Translations under genes and position numbers: made by a program | Notes under the pieces: model-generated | Told to the model about the DNA's origin: nothing | Seen by the model: only the letters and a program-made list of their open reading frames with translations | The model's database searches: none | Part shown: piece by piece, positions 9,090 through 18,503 of the stretch | Layout: each line of letters opens with the position of its first letter | How positions within the stretch are numbered: the first letter of the stretch is position 1 | Assembly: GCA_964386325.1 (NCBI GenBank) | Contig: CAYLQY010000008.1 | Location: 62,001-126,000, forward strand | Direction of reading: 5' to 3' | Source of the DNA: Anaerorhabdus sp964386325 | GTDB lineage: Bacteria > Bacillota_I > Bacilli_A > Erysipelotrichales > Erysipelotrichaceae | DNA: 64,000 nucleotides

Positions 9090-10279
9090 TATTTCACCCT
9101 CACTAGCATTAACTCTTGTTGTGGAGGAACTAGCCATTCGCATCCATCTTTTGTGATTACAACCATTTCTTCAATACCAATACGTCCACGAGATGTTTCA
9201 ACACCTGGTTCAATCGTAAATACGTTTCCTTCGTCCAAAGGTTGATCAATTAATTCTGGACGGTTATATCGTGGTCGACGATTCGCAAGGATATATCCAC
9301 CATCATGTGTTTCATGTCCTACTTGGTGCCCCAAAGCCGCATTCCAAGAATCATACCCTTCACTAACAACATGACTTCTTGCAATCTTATCAATTTGATA
9401 ACCAGTTACTCCTGGTTTCATTGCATCTTTCGCCATCTTTATTGCATCGCGTACAGTATAGAATGCTCGCTTTACTTCTTCTGGTGCATCCTCTTCATCA
9501 TCTTTTAATATGTAATACATTCTTTGTAGATCGCTACAATATCCATCTTTTGATACACCATAATCAATATTAATAACATAACCCTTAACGATCGGTGTTT
9601 CAATAATCCCCATATGCCCTGCTGGAACATTTGGGTCAACACTAACACCTGGACATTGAGATGGTGTCCAAGACATTCCATATCCATCATTATAGGCAAC
9701 ATCATGTAAATAATTGAATATGTCCAATGAAGTTGTTCCTTCTTTTAGCATTGTCGGAACGCTTTCTAAATATTTCAAAGCAACTTCAGCAGTATGCTTA
9801 ATTTTCTTAATTTGTTCAGCGGTTTTTTGCCCACGTACTTTTGCAATTAAATTAACTGCACTTACAAGTTCTCCTTCAAATCCAACTTCTTTAAGTTGTC
9901 TTTCAAGTTTACATTTCATACCATAAGTTAGTCCATCAGCACTCGCATCATTTTTCGAGAAATTCAACCCCAATTTTTTAGGATTCAATTCTTTTATCTT
10001 TTTCGCAACTGGAACCATAAGATCCCCTGTATACGTTATTATTTCATCAATACCATCAATTAATTTGTATCCTTCTTCATCTAGTGTGCTTACAACCGCA
10101 ATAATTTTATCTTGAGTAAAAATCAATCCTGTAGCGATAATGAAATCCATATCTCCTAATACAGGAAGAATAGGTTCACTCTTCATAATTGTTTCACGCC
10201 CTAATACACACCACGCATCAAGTTCGTTTTCTTTTAAAGCATTCTTAATAATTGGTAATTTATCTTTATTGAGTTCCAT
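9089..10279 (-). CDS. M24 family metallopeptidase (Xaa-Pro type), paralogue 2
   Basis: A 396-residue protein with an N-terminal creatinase-like domain and a catalytic domain carrying all metal ligands: Asp in NIDYG, Asp in CSDLQRMYY, His in GHQVGHETHDGG, Glu in FTIEPG and Glu in GIEEMVV. It shares motifs such as CSDLQRMYYILKDDEE with paralogue 3 at 15873-17066, showing recent duplication within the island. Predicted to hydrolyse Xaa-Pro dipeptides or remove N-terminal residues before proline. It is separated from oppA by 61 bases containing a hairpin, and its stop overlaps the pepD start. The AGGAGG site is strong. Confidence 0.93.
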   Translation of the reverse strand: MELNKDKLPIIKNALKENELDAWCVLGRETIMKSEPILPVLGDMDFIIATGLIFTQDKIIAVVSTLDEEGYKLIDGIDEIITYTGDLMVPVAKKIKELNPKKLGLNFSKNDASADGLTYGMKCKLERQLKEVGFEGELVSAVNLIAKVRGQKTAEQIKKIKHTAEVALKYLESVPTMLKEGTTSLDIFNYLHDVAYNDGYGMSWTPSQCPGVSVDPNVPAGHMGIIETPIVKGYVINIDYGVSKDGYCSDLQRMYYILKDDEEDAPEEVKRAFYTVRDAIKMAKDAMKPGVTGYQIDKIARSHVVSEGYDSWNAALGHQVGHETHDGGYILANRRPRYNRPELIDQPLDEGNVFTIEPGVETSRGRIGIEEMVVITKDGCEWLVPPQQELMLVRVK

Positions 10280-10297
10280 CCTAACCTCCTATGAGAG

Positions 10298-10330
10298 AAG
10301 AGGTGTTAATATCAATAACTAACACCTCTA
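10298..10330 (-). other. Intercistronic hairpin downstream of oppA
   Basis: The perfect 10-bp stem AGAGGTGTTA / TAACACCTCT lies between the oppA stop and the ribosome site of the next peptidase gene. No good T-run follows on the minus strand, so it is more likely an mRNA-stabilising or partial terminator structure that lets the binding protein be made in excess over its neighbours. Confidence 0.55.
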
Positions 10331-10340
10331 AAATTTTTCC

Positions 10341-12008
10341 TTATTGTACTTTTGTATAACGGAAGTTAACAGCTCCATCTGGAGAAGTTTCGATTCCTGT
10401 GATTCCTTCACGTAATAATTCTGGATTTGTATATCCAAATAAAGGAATAATATAACCCATTTCATTTACGAAATAGTTTTCAGCTTCATGTAATTTTTCT
10501 AAACGTACTTTAGGATCGCTTTCAGCATTTGCTGCAGCAATTAAATCTTCATATTTTTGATCATCTACAGCTTTTGTAGTTCCTTGTCCTGCACGCATAT
10601 ACATTTCTAAATAGATCATTGGATCTAAGTAGTCAGCAGAGTTTGCATGACGAGCAAGTTCAAAGTTTGCATTTGTACGATCATCAAAGAATACACGTAC
10701 TTCAGCCGTTTTTAATTCAACATTTACACCGATACGTTTCCATTGTTCTTGTAATACTTGTGCAACTGTTCTGTGTAAATCAGAATCGTTGTAGTAATAA
10801 GTAAGTGTTAATGGATTAGTTTCATCATAACCAGCTGTAGCCATTAATGCTTTTGCTTCATCAACATTTGTATCAGAAAGTTTTAATACAGCATCTTGTT
10901 CTTCACGGAAGTCGCCATTTACACCAGCCATTCCTCTAGGAATAAATCCGTGTAATGGATAATATGTATCACCTGCATCAATAATCGCAATTAATTCATC
11001 TCTATCAACTGCCATAGATAATGCTTTACGAACATTTGCATCTTGTAATGCTTCTGGTGCATTTGGTCCAGCATTTACAGTTACAAAGTAGTTAATTACA
11101 TATGGATCAATTGTAAATAATTCTGGTTTACCTGCATATGTTTTTGCAGTTTCAGGAGAAGGTGCCATTGCAAAATCTAATTCACCTGCTTTAAATGCAT
11201 TTAATTGTGCAACACCATCAGGCATAATTTTGAAAGTAATTTTTTCCAAAGTTACTTGATCAGCATTACGGTAGTTAGGGTTTTTAACCAATACGATTTC
11301 TTCACTAGCATTTCTTGATTCAAACATAAATGCACCACTTACTGGAACATCTTTGTTATCTGCCCAAGCACTTACTTTTTCTTCAGCAAAATCTGAACGA
11401 ATTGGGTAAGTAGCTCCTTGAACCAATAATTGGTTGAAATAAGGAACTGGTTTTTCTAAAGTGATTTCTAATGTTTTATCATCTAAAGCTTTAATTCCTA
11501 ATTCAGGTAATTCTTCAATTAATACTTGTCCAGCTGCATCAACAACTGCACTTGCTTCAGCTCCACCTTTAACTGTTTTAGTTAAGAATGAACCATAATA
11601 TGCATCTGCAGATCCATAAGCAATTGAACGTTTCATACCAAATACAAAATCTTCAGCAGTAATTGGTTGCCCATCGCTCCAATTAGCATCGATAAGTTTA
11701 TATGTATAAACAAGACCATCATCACTCACTGTGAATGATTCACAAAGTTCATTTTGAAGTGATCCATCAGGTTTAACTGAGAATAATCCTTCATACATTT
11801 GTTTTGTTACATAGTTACTTACAGCATCACCGGCAATAGCTGGATCCAAATAAGTTGGTTCTCCACCAATTGCAACAACCATCTCGTTAGCTGCTGTTCC
11901 TGTGTTTGTATTCGTACCACCAGTTTCTTCTTTAGGTGCACTAGAACACCCTGTAAGAATACCAACTGCTAATGCAAATACACCCATTAGTTTTAATAGT
12001 TTTTTCAT
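10341..12008 (-). CDS. oppA: Peptide ABC transporter substrate-binding lipoprotein
   Basis: A 555-residue extracytoplasmic solute-binding protein of family 5. The lipoprotein signal ends in LTG-C with the lipid cysteine at residue 21, then a low-complexity Thr/Asn linker. The family signature GLVYTYKLIDANWSDGQPIT near residue 100 is standard for OppA/MppA/DppA proteins. It captures peptides at the outer face of the membrane and delivers them to the two permeases encoded upstream. It follows oppF by 19 bases in the order B-C-D-F-A. Peptide length preference cannot be predicted by eye. Confidence 0.94.
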   Translation of the reverse strand: MKKLLKLMGVFALAVGILTGCSSAPKEETGGTNTNTGTAANEMVVAIGGEPTYLDPAIAGDAVSNYVTKQMYEGLFSVKPDGSLQNELCESFTVSDDGLVYTYKLIDANWSDGQPITAEDFVFGMKRSIAYGSADAYYGSFLTKTVKGGAEASAVVDAAGQVLIEELPELGIKALDDKTLEITLEKPVPYFNQLLVQGATYPIRSDFAEEKVSAWADNKDVPVSGAFMFESRNASEEIVLVKNPNYRNADQVTLEKITFKIMPDGVAQLNAFKAGELDFAMAPSPETAKTYAGKPELFTIDPYVINYFVTVNAGPNAPEALQDANVRKALSMAVDRDELIAIIDAGDTYYPLHGFIPRGMAGVNGDFREEQDAVLKLSDTNVDEAKALMATAGYDETNPLTLTYYYNDSDLHRTVAQVLQEQWKRIGVNVELKTAEVRVFFDDRTNANFELARHANSADYLDPMIYLEMYMRAGQGTTKAVDDQKYEDLIAAANAESDPKVRLEKLHEAENYFVNEMGYIIPLFGYTNPELLREGITGIETSPDGAVNFRYTKVQ

Positions 12009-12027
12009 CTTTCTTTCCTCCTAGTTT

Positions 12028-12999
12028 TTATCTCTCATATAAAAAGCAAGCAACTTCTCTTGATCCTACCTTCGTTAACTTAGGCACTTCGTTTGCGCAT
12101 CTTTCTGTTGCATGTGGACAACGTAAACGAAATGTACAACCCGAAGGTGGATTGATAGGACTTGGAAGTTCACCTTCCAATACAATACGTTTCTTTGTTT
12201 TCGCAATTTTTGGATCTGGTATTGGTACAGATGACAAAAGTGCTCTTGTATAAGGGTGAAGAGGATTACTATATAAATCATCGCTCTCGCCAAGTTCTAC
12301 AATTCTTCCCAAATACATTACGCCAATGCGATCACTAATATGTTTAACCATACTTAAGTCATGGGCAATGAATAAGTAGGCAACATCCATTTCTTTTTGA
12401 ATCTTTTCTAATAAGTTAATAACTTGTGCTTGAATAGAAACATCAAGCGCAGAGATTGGTTCATCACAAACAATAAATTCTGGATTAAGTGCTAAGGCAC
12501 GTGCGATTCCGATACGTTGACGTTGGCCTCCTGAGAACTCATGAGGATAACGACGAATGTGATCTGGCTTTAATCCAACAATTTGTAATAATTCTTGAAC
12601 ACGTTTTGTACGTTCTTCTTTTGTATCATAAATCTTATGAATATCCATTGGTTCACGAATAATTTCACCGACTGTCATACGTGGATCTAGTGATGCATAT
12701 GGATCTTGGAATATCATTTGAGAAGCTTTACGATAATCTTTTAACTCTTTATTTTTCTTTGTCGCAATATCAACACCATTGAAGATGATACTACCTTCAG
12801 TTGGATCATAAATTCTTACAATACAACGCCCAAGGGTACTTTTACCACAACCCGATTCACCTACAAGACCTAAAGTTTCTCCACGTTTTATTGAAAAACT
12901 TATATCGTCTACTGCTTTAACATATTTTTTAGCTTGAAAGGCTTTTGAAACATCAAAGTACATCTTTAAATTTTTAACTTCTAAGATTACATCACTCAT
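12028..12999 (-). CDS. oppF: Oligopeptide ABC transporter ATP-binding protein
   Basis: A 323-residue ATPase with Walker A GESGCGKST near residue 47, the ABC signature FSGGQRQRIGIARAL near 160, Walker B VCDEPISALD and switch His in IAHDLSMV. The C-terminal oligopeptide-family extension (from about 265) holds the cysteine-bearing motif PPSGCTFRLRCPH. Together with OppD it powers peptide import. It overlaps the oppD end by eight bases, which implies translational coupling, and is followed by oppA. Confidence 0.95.
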   Translation of the reverse strand: MSDVILEVKNLKMYFDVSKAFQAKKYVKAVDDISFSIKRGETLGLVGESGCGKSTLGRCIVRIYDPTEGSIIFNGVDIATKKNKELKDYRKASQMIFQDPYASLDPRMTVGEIIREPMDIHKIYDTKEERTKRVQELLQIVGLKPDHIRRYPHEFSGGQRQRIGIARALALNPEFIVCDEPISALDVSIQAQVINLLEKIQKEMDVAYLFIAHDLSMVKHISDRIGVMYLGRIVELGESDDLYSNPLHPYTRALLSSVPIPDPKIAKTKKRIVLEGELPSPINPPSGCTFRLRCPHATERCANEVPKLTKVGSREVACFLYER

Positions 13000-14005
13000 G
13001 GTTCATCATCCCTTCTTTTTGTAATAACCAACATGAACAGAATTGTGTTTTTGTTATTTCTGTTATCGGTGGTTCTTGATCCTTACAAACCTTCATTGCT
13101 TTTTCACAACGATCAACAAATGGACAACCTACTGGCGGATGTAATAAATCCGGTGGAGAACCTGGAATTGGTTTTAATTCTGTCTTCTCTTTATTTTCAG
13201 GATTGTTCACACTTTCAAGCAATCCGAGTGTGTAAGGATGTTTTGCTTCATAAAATATTTCATTGTCTGTACCTTGTTCAACAATTTTTCCACCATACAT
13301 AATCACGATGCGATCACACATATTAGCTACAACTCCTAAATCATGAGTAATCATAATGATTGATGTATTTTGTTCTTTTTGTAAACTTTGGATTAACTCC
13401 AATACTTGTGCTTGAATTGTTACATCAAGGGCAGTTGTTGGTTCATCCGCAATAATTAATTTAGGATGACACATCAAAGCAATTGCGATAACGATACGTT
13501 GACGCATACCCCCAGAGAATTGATGGGGATATTGTCGAATTCTTTCTTGAGGATTTGGAATTCCAACCCGTTCCATCATTTCAATCGCTTTTTGTTTTGC
13601 TTCCGCTTTTGACATCTTTGTATGATTTAACAAAGGTTCAATTAATTGTGTTTCAATACGTAATACTGGATTTAAGAAAGTCATTGGATCTTGAAATATC
13701 ATTGCCATATCTTTACCACGAATGGTTTGCATTATTTTTTCATAGGCTTTCTTTTCTGCTTTTGTTTTGTTTGTTGAAGAAATATCTTTTCCATCAAATA
13801 CAATCTCGCCATTCATTACTGCACCGTTATCCGCAAGTAATCCCATGACACTAAACATCGTTTGACTTTTTCCAGAACCTGATTCTCCAACAATTCCTAA
13901 TACTTCGCCACCATCGATATGAAAACTAATATTACGAACAGCTTGAACAGTTCCATCTTCTGTCTTAAATTCTGTTACTAAATTTTTTACATCAAGTAAA
14001 CTCAT
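12992..14005 (-). CDS. oppD: Oligopeptide ABC transporter ATP-binding protein
   Basis: A 337-residue ATPase with Walker A GESGSGKSQ, signature FSGGMRQRIVIAIAL, Walker B IIADEPTTALD and the His of ITHDLGVV. The C-terminal extension has the PPVGCPFVDRCEKAMKVC cysteine set found in peptide-family ATPases, some of which bind an iron-sulfur cluster. It is the partner of OppF beneath the OppB/OppC pore. A GGGGGATATGAA ribosome site precedes the ATG, 12 bases after oppC. Confidence 0.95.
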   Translation of the reverse strand: MSLLDVKNLVTEFKTEDGTVQAVRNISFHIDGGEVLGIVGESGSGKSQTMFSVMGLLADNGAVMNGEIVFDGKDISSTNKTKAEKKAYEKIMQTIRGKDMAMIFQDPMTFLNPVLRIETQLIEPLLNHTKMSKAEAKQKAIEMMERVGIPNPQERIRQYPHQFSGGMRQRIVIAIALMCHPKLIIADEPTTALDVTIQAQVLELIQSLQKEQNTSIIMITHDLGVVANMCDRIVIMYGGKIVEQGTDNEIFYEAKHPYTLGLLESVNNPENKEKTELKPIPGSPPDLLHPPVGCPFVDRCEKAMKVCKDQEPPITEITKTQFCSCWLLQKEGMMNHE

Positions 14006-14017
14006 TTCATATCCCCC

Positions 14018-14935
14018 TTACTTTTTCTTTGGATCAAGTGCATCACCCAATCCATCTCCAATAAAGTTAAGAGATAACATGGTAATACAAATCGCTGCAA
14101 CCGGCCATATAACTTGAAGTGGATTCGTTTCAATTAATGACTTTGCATCACTCGCTAAAGTTCCCCATGAAGCCATTGGTGCACTAATACCAATACCTAC
14201 GAAACTTAAGAATGATTCTGTAAAGATTGCAGATGGAATCATCAATGTTAATGAAACAATGATAGGTCCCATTGAGTTAATAATTAAATGTTTAAATAAA
14301 ATTCTTGTACGACTTGCACCGATAACATAACTTGCAAGTGCGAACTCTTGATTCTTTAATGTCATAACTTGTCCACGTACAAGTCGTGCCATCCCAATCC
14401 AGCTACTTACACATATACCTAGTAAGATACTTTGCATGTTACTTCCAAATACTAACATGATAAGAATGACATATAGCATACTTGGTATTGAATATAGAAT
14501 ATCGATGATACGCATCATGAACATGTCTAGTTTTCCACCAACATAACCAGAGATACCTCCGTAGACAATTCCAATTACTAAACTTATTCCAGCTGCTGCA
14601 AATCCAATGGATAAACTAATACGTGCTCCATACAGAATACGAATGAAAATATCACGACCAAATTTATCTGTACCCATCCAGTGCTTTAGACTTGGCAATG
14701 AATTTCTCATTGCTGCATCAACACCATCATAAGAGTACGAACTAACGATTGGCCCAAAGATTGCGAAGAGAATAATAATTGTAATAACAACTAATCCCCC
14801 GAGCGCTAATTTATTTTGTTTAAATCTTTTCCATGCATCTTGAAAGTATGTTTTACTTTCAACCGCAATGAAGTCACTATTTTTTTCACTATCATCTAAT
14901 TTTTCAAATAGACTTTTATCATATACTTGACTCAT
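14018..14935 (-). CDS. oppC: Oligopeptide ABC transporter permease
   Basis: About 305 residues with a cytoplasmic N-terminal segment, a first helix near residue 45, and a binding-protein-dependent permease domain of five further helices. The EAA-like loop (ASYVIGASRTRILFKHLIIN) docks onto the ATPases. The ATG used here follows AAGGAGGTAGTT; an in-frame start 13 codons further upstream lies inside oppB and is rejected. The gap to the oppB stop is ten bases. Confidence 0.93.
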   Translation of the reverse strand: MSQVYDKSLFEKLDDSEKNSDFIAVESKTYFQDAWKRFKQNKLALGGLVVITIIILFAIFGPIVSSYSYDGVDAAMRNSLPSLKHWMGTDKFGRDIFIRILYGARISLSIGFAAAGISLVIGIVYGGISGYVGGKLDMFMMRIIDILYSIPSMLYVILIMLVFGSNMQSILLGICVSSWIGMARLVRGQVMTLKNQEFALASYVIGASRTRILFKHLIINSMGPIIVSLTLMIPSAIFTESFLSFVGIGISAPMASWGTLASDAKSLIETNPLQVIWPVAAICITMLSLNFIGDGLGDALDPKKK

Positions 14936-14945
14936 AACTACCTCC

Positions 14946-15866
14946 TTAATCCGAAATCTTAATTCTAGGGTCAACTAGAGCACTCAAGATGTCAGATATA
15001 ATATTCGCAACAATGATGAATACTCCTAAATAAATTGTAAGACCCATGATTAAGGTATAATCACGATTATTAATACTATTTACAAACTCTGCTCCAATAC
15101 CTGGAATTGAGAATAAGTTTTCTACAACGAAGCTACCTGTCATTAAGAAAGCAATTGTTGGTCCAGCATAAGTAATTACTGGAAGCAAAGCATTTTTCAA
15201 TGCATGTTTTACATACATCGTAAGTTTGTTGCACCCTTTTGCTTTCGCAAGAACCATGTAGTCTTGTTTTAAAACTTCAATCATACTACTTCTCACCAAA
15301 CGTGTAATAACTGAAATTGGGTAGAAGGATAGGGCAAGCGCTGGCATTACATAATGCAGTGGCGTCTTCAGCCCTATTAGTGGAAAGATCTTCAATTGAA
15401 CTCCAAACAGCATCATTAAGAACAATGCCAATAAGAAACTCGGAACACTTACCCCTAGGGTTGCCAACGTCATAATTAAATTGTTAACCCATTTACGTTT
15501 TGTAAGTGCTGCAATCATTCCAAATGTTATCCCGACAACCATCGCAATGATAAAGGCAACCGCCCCTAATTTCATTGTTGTTGGTGCAGCATTGGCGATA
15601 ATATCAGAAACCATTTTTTGTTTCTTTGAAATTGATTCACCAAAATCACCTTGAATAACATTTTTCATATAAATCACATATTGCTCTGGAATACTTTTAT
15701 CTAAACCATACCGTTTATTAAGTTGTTCCATAACTTGTGCTGATTTAAATTTTTCACCAGAGAATGGACTTCCTGGAATCATCTTCATCATGAAGAATGT
15801 GATTGTTGTTAAAAGTAGCAACGTTACAATCCCCATGATTACACGTTTAGTCAAAAATTTTGCCAT
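14946..15866 (-). CDS. oppB: Oligopeptide ABC transporter permease
   Basis: A 306-residue membrane protein of the OppB/DppB type: the N-terminal helix (GIVTLLLLTTITFFM), a periplasmic-side loop with SPFSGEKF and LDKSIPEQYVIYM, then a permease domain with the EAA loop (DYMVLAKAKGCNKLTMYVKHALKNA). The C-terminal VDPRIK tail is typical. It forms a heterodimeric pore with OppC. It begins six bases after the stop of M24 paralogue 3, making that peptidase the first gene of the opp operon. Confidence 0.94.
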   Translation of the reverse strand: MAKFLTKRVIMGIVTLLLLTTITFFMMKMIPGSPFSGEKFKSAQVMEQLNKRYGLDKSIPEQYVIYMKNVIQGDFGESISKKQKMVSDIIANAAPTTMKLGAVAFIIAMVVGITFGMIAALTKRKWVNNLIMTLATLGVSVPSFLLALFLMMLFGVQLKIFPLIGLKTPLHYVMPALALSFYPISVITRLVRSSMIEVLKQDYMVLAKAKGCNKLTMYVKHALKNALLPVITYAGPTIAFLMTGSFVVENLFSIPGIGAEFVNSINNRDYTLIMGLTIYLGVFIIVANIISDILSALVDPRIKISD

Positions 15867-15872
15867 AGTTTT

Positions 15873-17066
15873 CTATCTCCCACGAATTACATATAATTCT
15901 GTCTGAGGTGGCACTAAGAATTCTGCACCATCCCTTCGACAAACAACATCTTCCTCAATTCCTACCACACCACATGGTGTTGGTACACTTGGTTCTAATG
16001 TAAATACTGAACCTTCTTCAATCGGTGTATGAATTTCTTCAAAACGATCTACACCTGGTTTTTCTGGTGCTAATGTTTGTCCCCCATCGTGTGCAAATGC
16101 ACCAATGCTATGTCCTAAAGCTGAACCCCAACTTGGATATCCTTTTGACATCACATAGTCACGGGCAACTTTATCAACTTCAAATCCCGTAACTCCTGGA
16201 ACAAGTGCCTTTCCTGCTAATGCAATCGCATCGCGAACTGTTTCAAATCCTTTTACAGCTTCTTCGTTTGGCACTTCTTCATCATCTTTTAGAATGTAAT
16301 ACATTCTTTGCATATCACTACTATAGCCATTCACAATAATTCCAAAATCAACATTTACAAGATGTCCTTTTTGAACTACGTAGTCCGGTGCCCCCATATG
16401 TCCACGTGGGCAATCAGCACCACTAAATACACCTGGGTTGCATGACTTAGGCCATGAATATGTCAAATTGCGTTTCGCTACTTCATTTTGGAAGAAGGCA
16501 AATATTTCCTGACAATTAACGCCCGGCTTAATAAAATCTTTAGCACTTTCAAATATTTCTTCCGTAACTTTACAAGCTTCACGAATACATTCGATTTCAC
16601 GTTCTGATTTAACACCTTTGATTTTTCTTACAATCTTCTCGGCAGATACAATTTCAAACTTCTCGCCACTTAGGTCAAACGCATCTTGTAGTTGCATGAA
16701 ACAACCAGTAGATAAACCATCACTTGCCGGATTTGTTTCTGAGAAGTTGAGCGCAATTTTTTTAGGTTTCTTTTGACTTAAGTAATTCCCTACACTGTCT
16801 GCGAATGAAACAGGGAATCCTTCTACATCATCAAAGATAGCCGCATGCTCATAACCATTTTTATCAATTGGGGTACATACACATTTACTAGTACCATCAC
16901 TATTGAAAATAAGTGCTGTATATCCAATGAATTCATGATCACTGATGATTGTTAAAACTGGCTCAGTATTGGTAGCTGATTCTGTTCCAGCGATAATCCA
17001 AGTATCAATGCCTTGCTCCTTCATTACAGAAATTGCATTTTCAATTTTGTCTCGATAGAATGCCAT
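15873..17066 (-). CDS. M24 family metallopeptidase (Xaa-Pro type), paralogue 3
   Basis: About 397 residues from the ATG that lies eight bases after GGGGG; an ATG five codons upstream overlaps that ribosome site and is less likely. Metal ligands are complete: Asp in NVDFG, Asp in SSDMQRMYY, His in GHSIGAFAHDGG, Glu in FTLEPS and Glu in GIEEDVV. It is close to paralogue 2. As the first gene behind the island's main promoter and directly coupled to oppB, it is probably the principal intracellular peptidase for peptides brought in by the transporter, though that is inference from order. Confidence 0.92.
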   Translation of the reverse strand: MAFYRDKIENAISVMKEQGIDTWIIAGTESATNTEPVLTIISDHEFIGYTALIFNSDGTSKCVCTPIDKNGYEHAAIFDDVEGFPVSFADSVGNYLSQKKPKKIALNFSETNPASDGLSTGCFMQLQDAFDLSGEKFEIVSAEKIVRKIKGVKSEREIECIREACKVTEEIFESAKDFIKPGVNCQEIFAFFQNEVAKRNLTYSWPKSCNPGVFSGADCPRGHMGAPDYVVQKGHLVNVDFGIIVNGYSSDMQRMYYILKDDEEVPNEEAVKGFETVRDAIALAGKALVPGVTGFEVDKVARDYVMSKGYPSWGSALGHSIGAFAHDGGQTLAPEKPGVDRFEEIHTPIEEGSVFTLEPSVPTPCGVVGIEEDVVCRRDGAEFLVPPQTELYVIRGR

Positions 17067-17098
17067 TAATATTACCCCCATTTTGTTTAATTATCGAC

Positions 17099-17127
17099 AG
17101 TATATATGAATTTTCTGAAACAAGCAA
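17099..17127 (-). promoter_or_regulatory. Sigma-A promoter of the peptidase/opp operon with CodY-box-like overlap
   Basis: TTGCTT (-35), 17-base spacer, TATACT (-10) precede M24 paralogue 3. On the plus strand 17109-17123 reads AATTTTCTGAAACAA, matching 12 of 15 positions of the CodY consensus AATTTTCWGAAAATT and covering the spacer and part of the -35. CodY represses peptide uptake genes in many low-GC Firmicutes when branched-chain amino acids are plentiful. Just upstream there are further TTTCAT/ATGAAA repeats (17154-17167). Confidence 0.6.
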
Positions 17128-17200
17128 CATATTTTCATGAATATTTTACATTCTTTCATAAATGAAATATTTTTAATCTTCTTTCATTTTTACTAAAATA

Positions 17201-17229
17201 TTAAAAAAGCCCATTTTATTAGGCTTTTA
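17201..17229 (-). terminator. Rho-independent terminator after the M29 aminopeptidase
   Basis: AAAAGCC, ten-base loop, GGCTTTT followed by a T-run on the minus strand. It separates the 17.3-20.9 kb transcription unit from the opp operon. Confidence 0.8.
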
Positions 17230-17276
17230 GTGTTATTTTTAAGTTTTTTACAAAAATGTAAATATTTACATTTTAG

Positions 17277-18503
17277 TTATAGCGTTACAAAATTACCGTC
17301 ATCAAAGACAATTATTTCATTCCCTGAACAAGATTTTGCAGTTACTTTCATATCATCACTTCCAAACATGAAATCGACATGAATCGATGAAAAATTAAGA
17401 TTTACCTTTTCCCATGCTTCATAATCCGTTGCAGATAACCCCTTCAATGATGAAGGAAACCCTTTACCAAACGCCAAATGACAAGAAGCATTTTCATCAT
17501 AAAGCGTATTATAAAATAAGTGACCACTTTGAGAAATAGGTGAATTGTACTCAACTAACGCTACTTCACCTAAATAATGACTACCTTCATCAGTCTCGAT
17601 AATCTTCTTCAACAAATCAATGTTCTTTTCTCCACCAACTTCCACAATTCTCCCTTTTTCAAAGCGAATCCAAAAGTTTTCAATAAGAGCTCCACCAAGT
17701 TCTAGTGGTTTTGTCGCATACACAATACCATCTACACGATACTTATCTGGCGATGTACTGATTTCTTCAGTTGGGATATTTGCGATAAAGTCTATTTCTT
17801 CGCCTTCACGAATACCACCATTCCAACGGTGATTTATGTGTAGTCCGATTGTCAAATCAGTTCCTTTACAATTTTTAAAATGTAACGAATCAATTTGTAG
17901 AGTATTTAACCAGCTTGTATATTTACCCATCCTTCTAAAATGTTCATACCAATCTTCATTTGGATTATTGTCAAATTTTATACGACAGATATCATAAATT
18001 GCATCAAACATTTTGTTAAGTGCTGTTTCTTCATCATCTTCTGGAAATAATGTTTTAGCCCAACAAGTATTTGGGTAAGAAGCGATACACCATTGAATAC
18101 CATCAGTCGCAATCTTGGCACGAATATGATTACGTAATTCATTTGTATATGCTTGTAATGCTGAAGAAGCATCTTCACTAACATCTTCAAACAAGTAAGG
18201 ATAAGCTGATTTAATCAATAATGAACATGCTCCTTGGTTTAGATATTCATTCCTACTTTGTGCTTGCCACTCAGGAACAGTACGCAACTGTTCATAAGGC
18301 ACATTCAACGCCCGTTCTTTATCCACATAACTATCATTATAAAAAACAATGACATCTTTTGCTTTTTTCTCAAATGCAACCTCGGTAATTTTTTGTACAA
18401 GTGGATACGCATCCACCGGAGCCTCAACAATGAGATATTGATTTTCCTTTACATGAACACCCATCTCAACAAGTAAACGAGCATATTTTTCTAATCTAGT
18501 CAT
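17277..18503 (-). CDS. M29 family aminopeptidase (AmpS/PepS type)
   Basis: A 408-residue metallopeptidase of the thermophilic-aminopeptidase family. Signature parts are visible: IPTEEISTSPD near residue 245, LVEYNSPISQSGHLFYNTLYDENASCHLAFG near 320-350 (written here only as a landmark; key residues Glu, His, His) and HVDFMFGSDDM with the last His and Asp ligands. These enzymes release N-terminal residues from short peptides in the cytoplasm using a dinuclear metal site. Length equals the family norm. It overlaps the end of the preceding aminotransferase gene by eight bases and is the last gene before a terminator. Confidence 0.93.
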   Translation of the reverse strand: MTRLEKYARLLVEMGVHVKENQYLIVEAPVDAYPLVQKITEVAFEKKAKDVIVFYNDSYVDKERALNVPYEQLRTVPEWQAQSRNEYLNQGACSLLIKSAYPYLFEDVSEDASSALQAYTNELRNHIRAKIATDGIQWCIASYPNTCWAKTLFPEDDEETALNKMFDAIYDICRIKFDNNPNEDWYEHFRRMGKYTSWLNTLQIDSLHFKNCKGTDLTIGLHINHRWNGGIREGEEIDFIANIPTEEISTSPDKYRVDGIVYATKPLELGGALIENFWIRFEKGRIVEVGGEKNIDLLKKIIETDEGSHYLGEVALVEYNSPISQSGHLFYNTLYDENASCHLAFGKGFPSSLKGLSATDYEAWEKVNLNFSSIHVDFMFGSDDMKVTAKSCSGNEIIVFDDGNFVTL

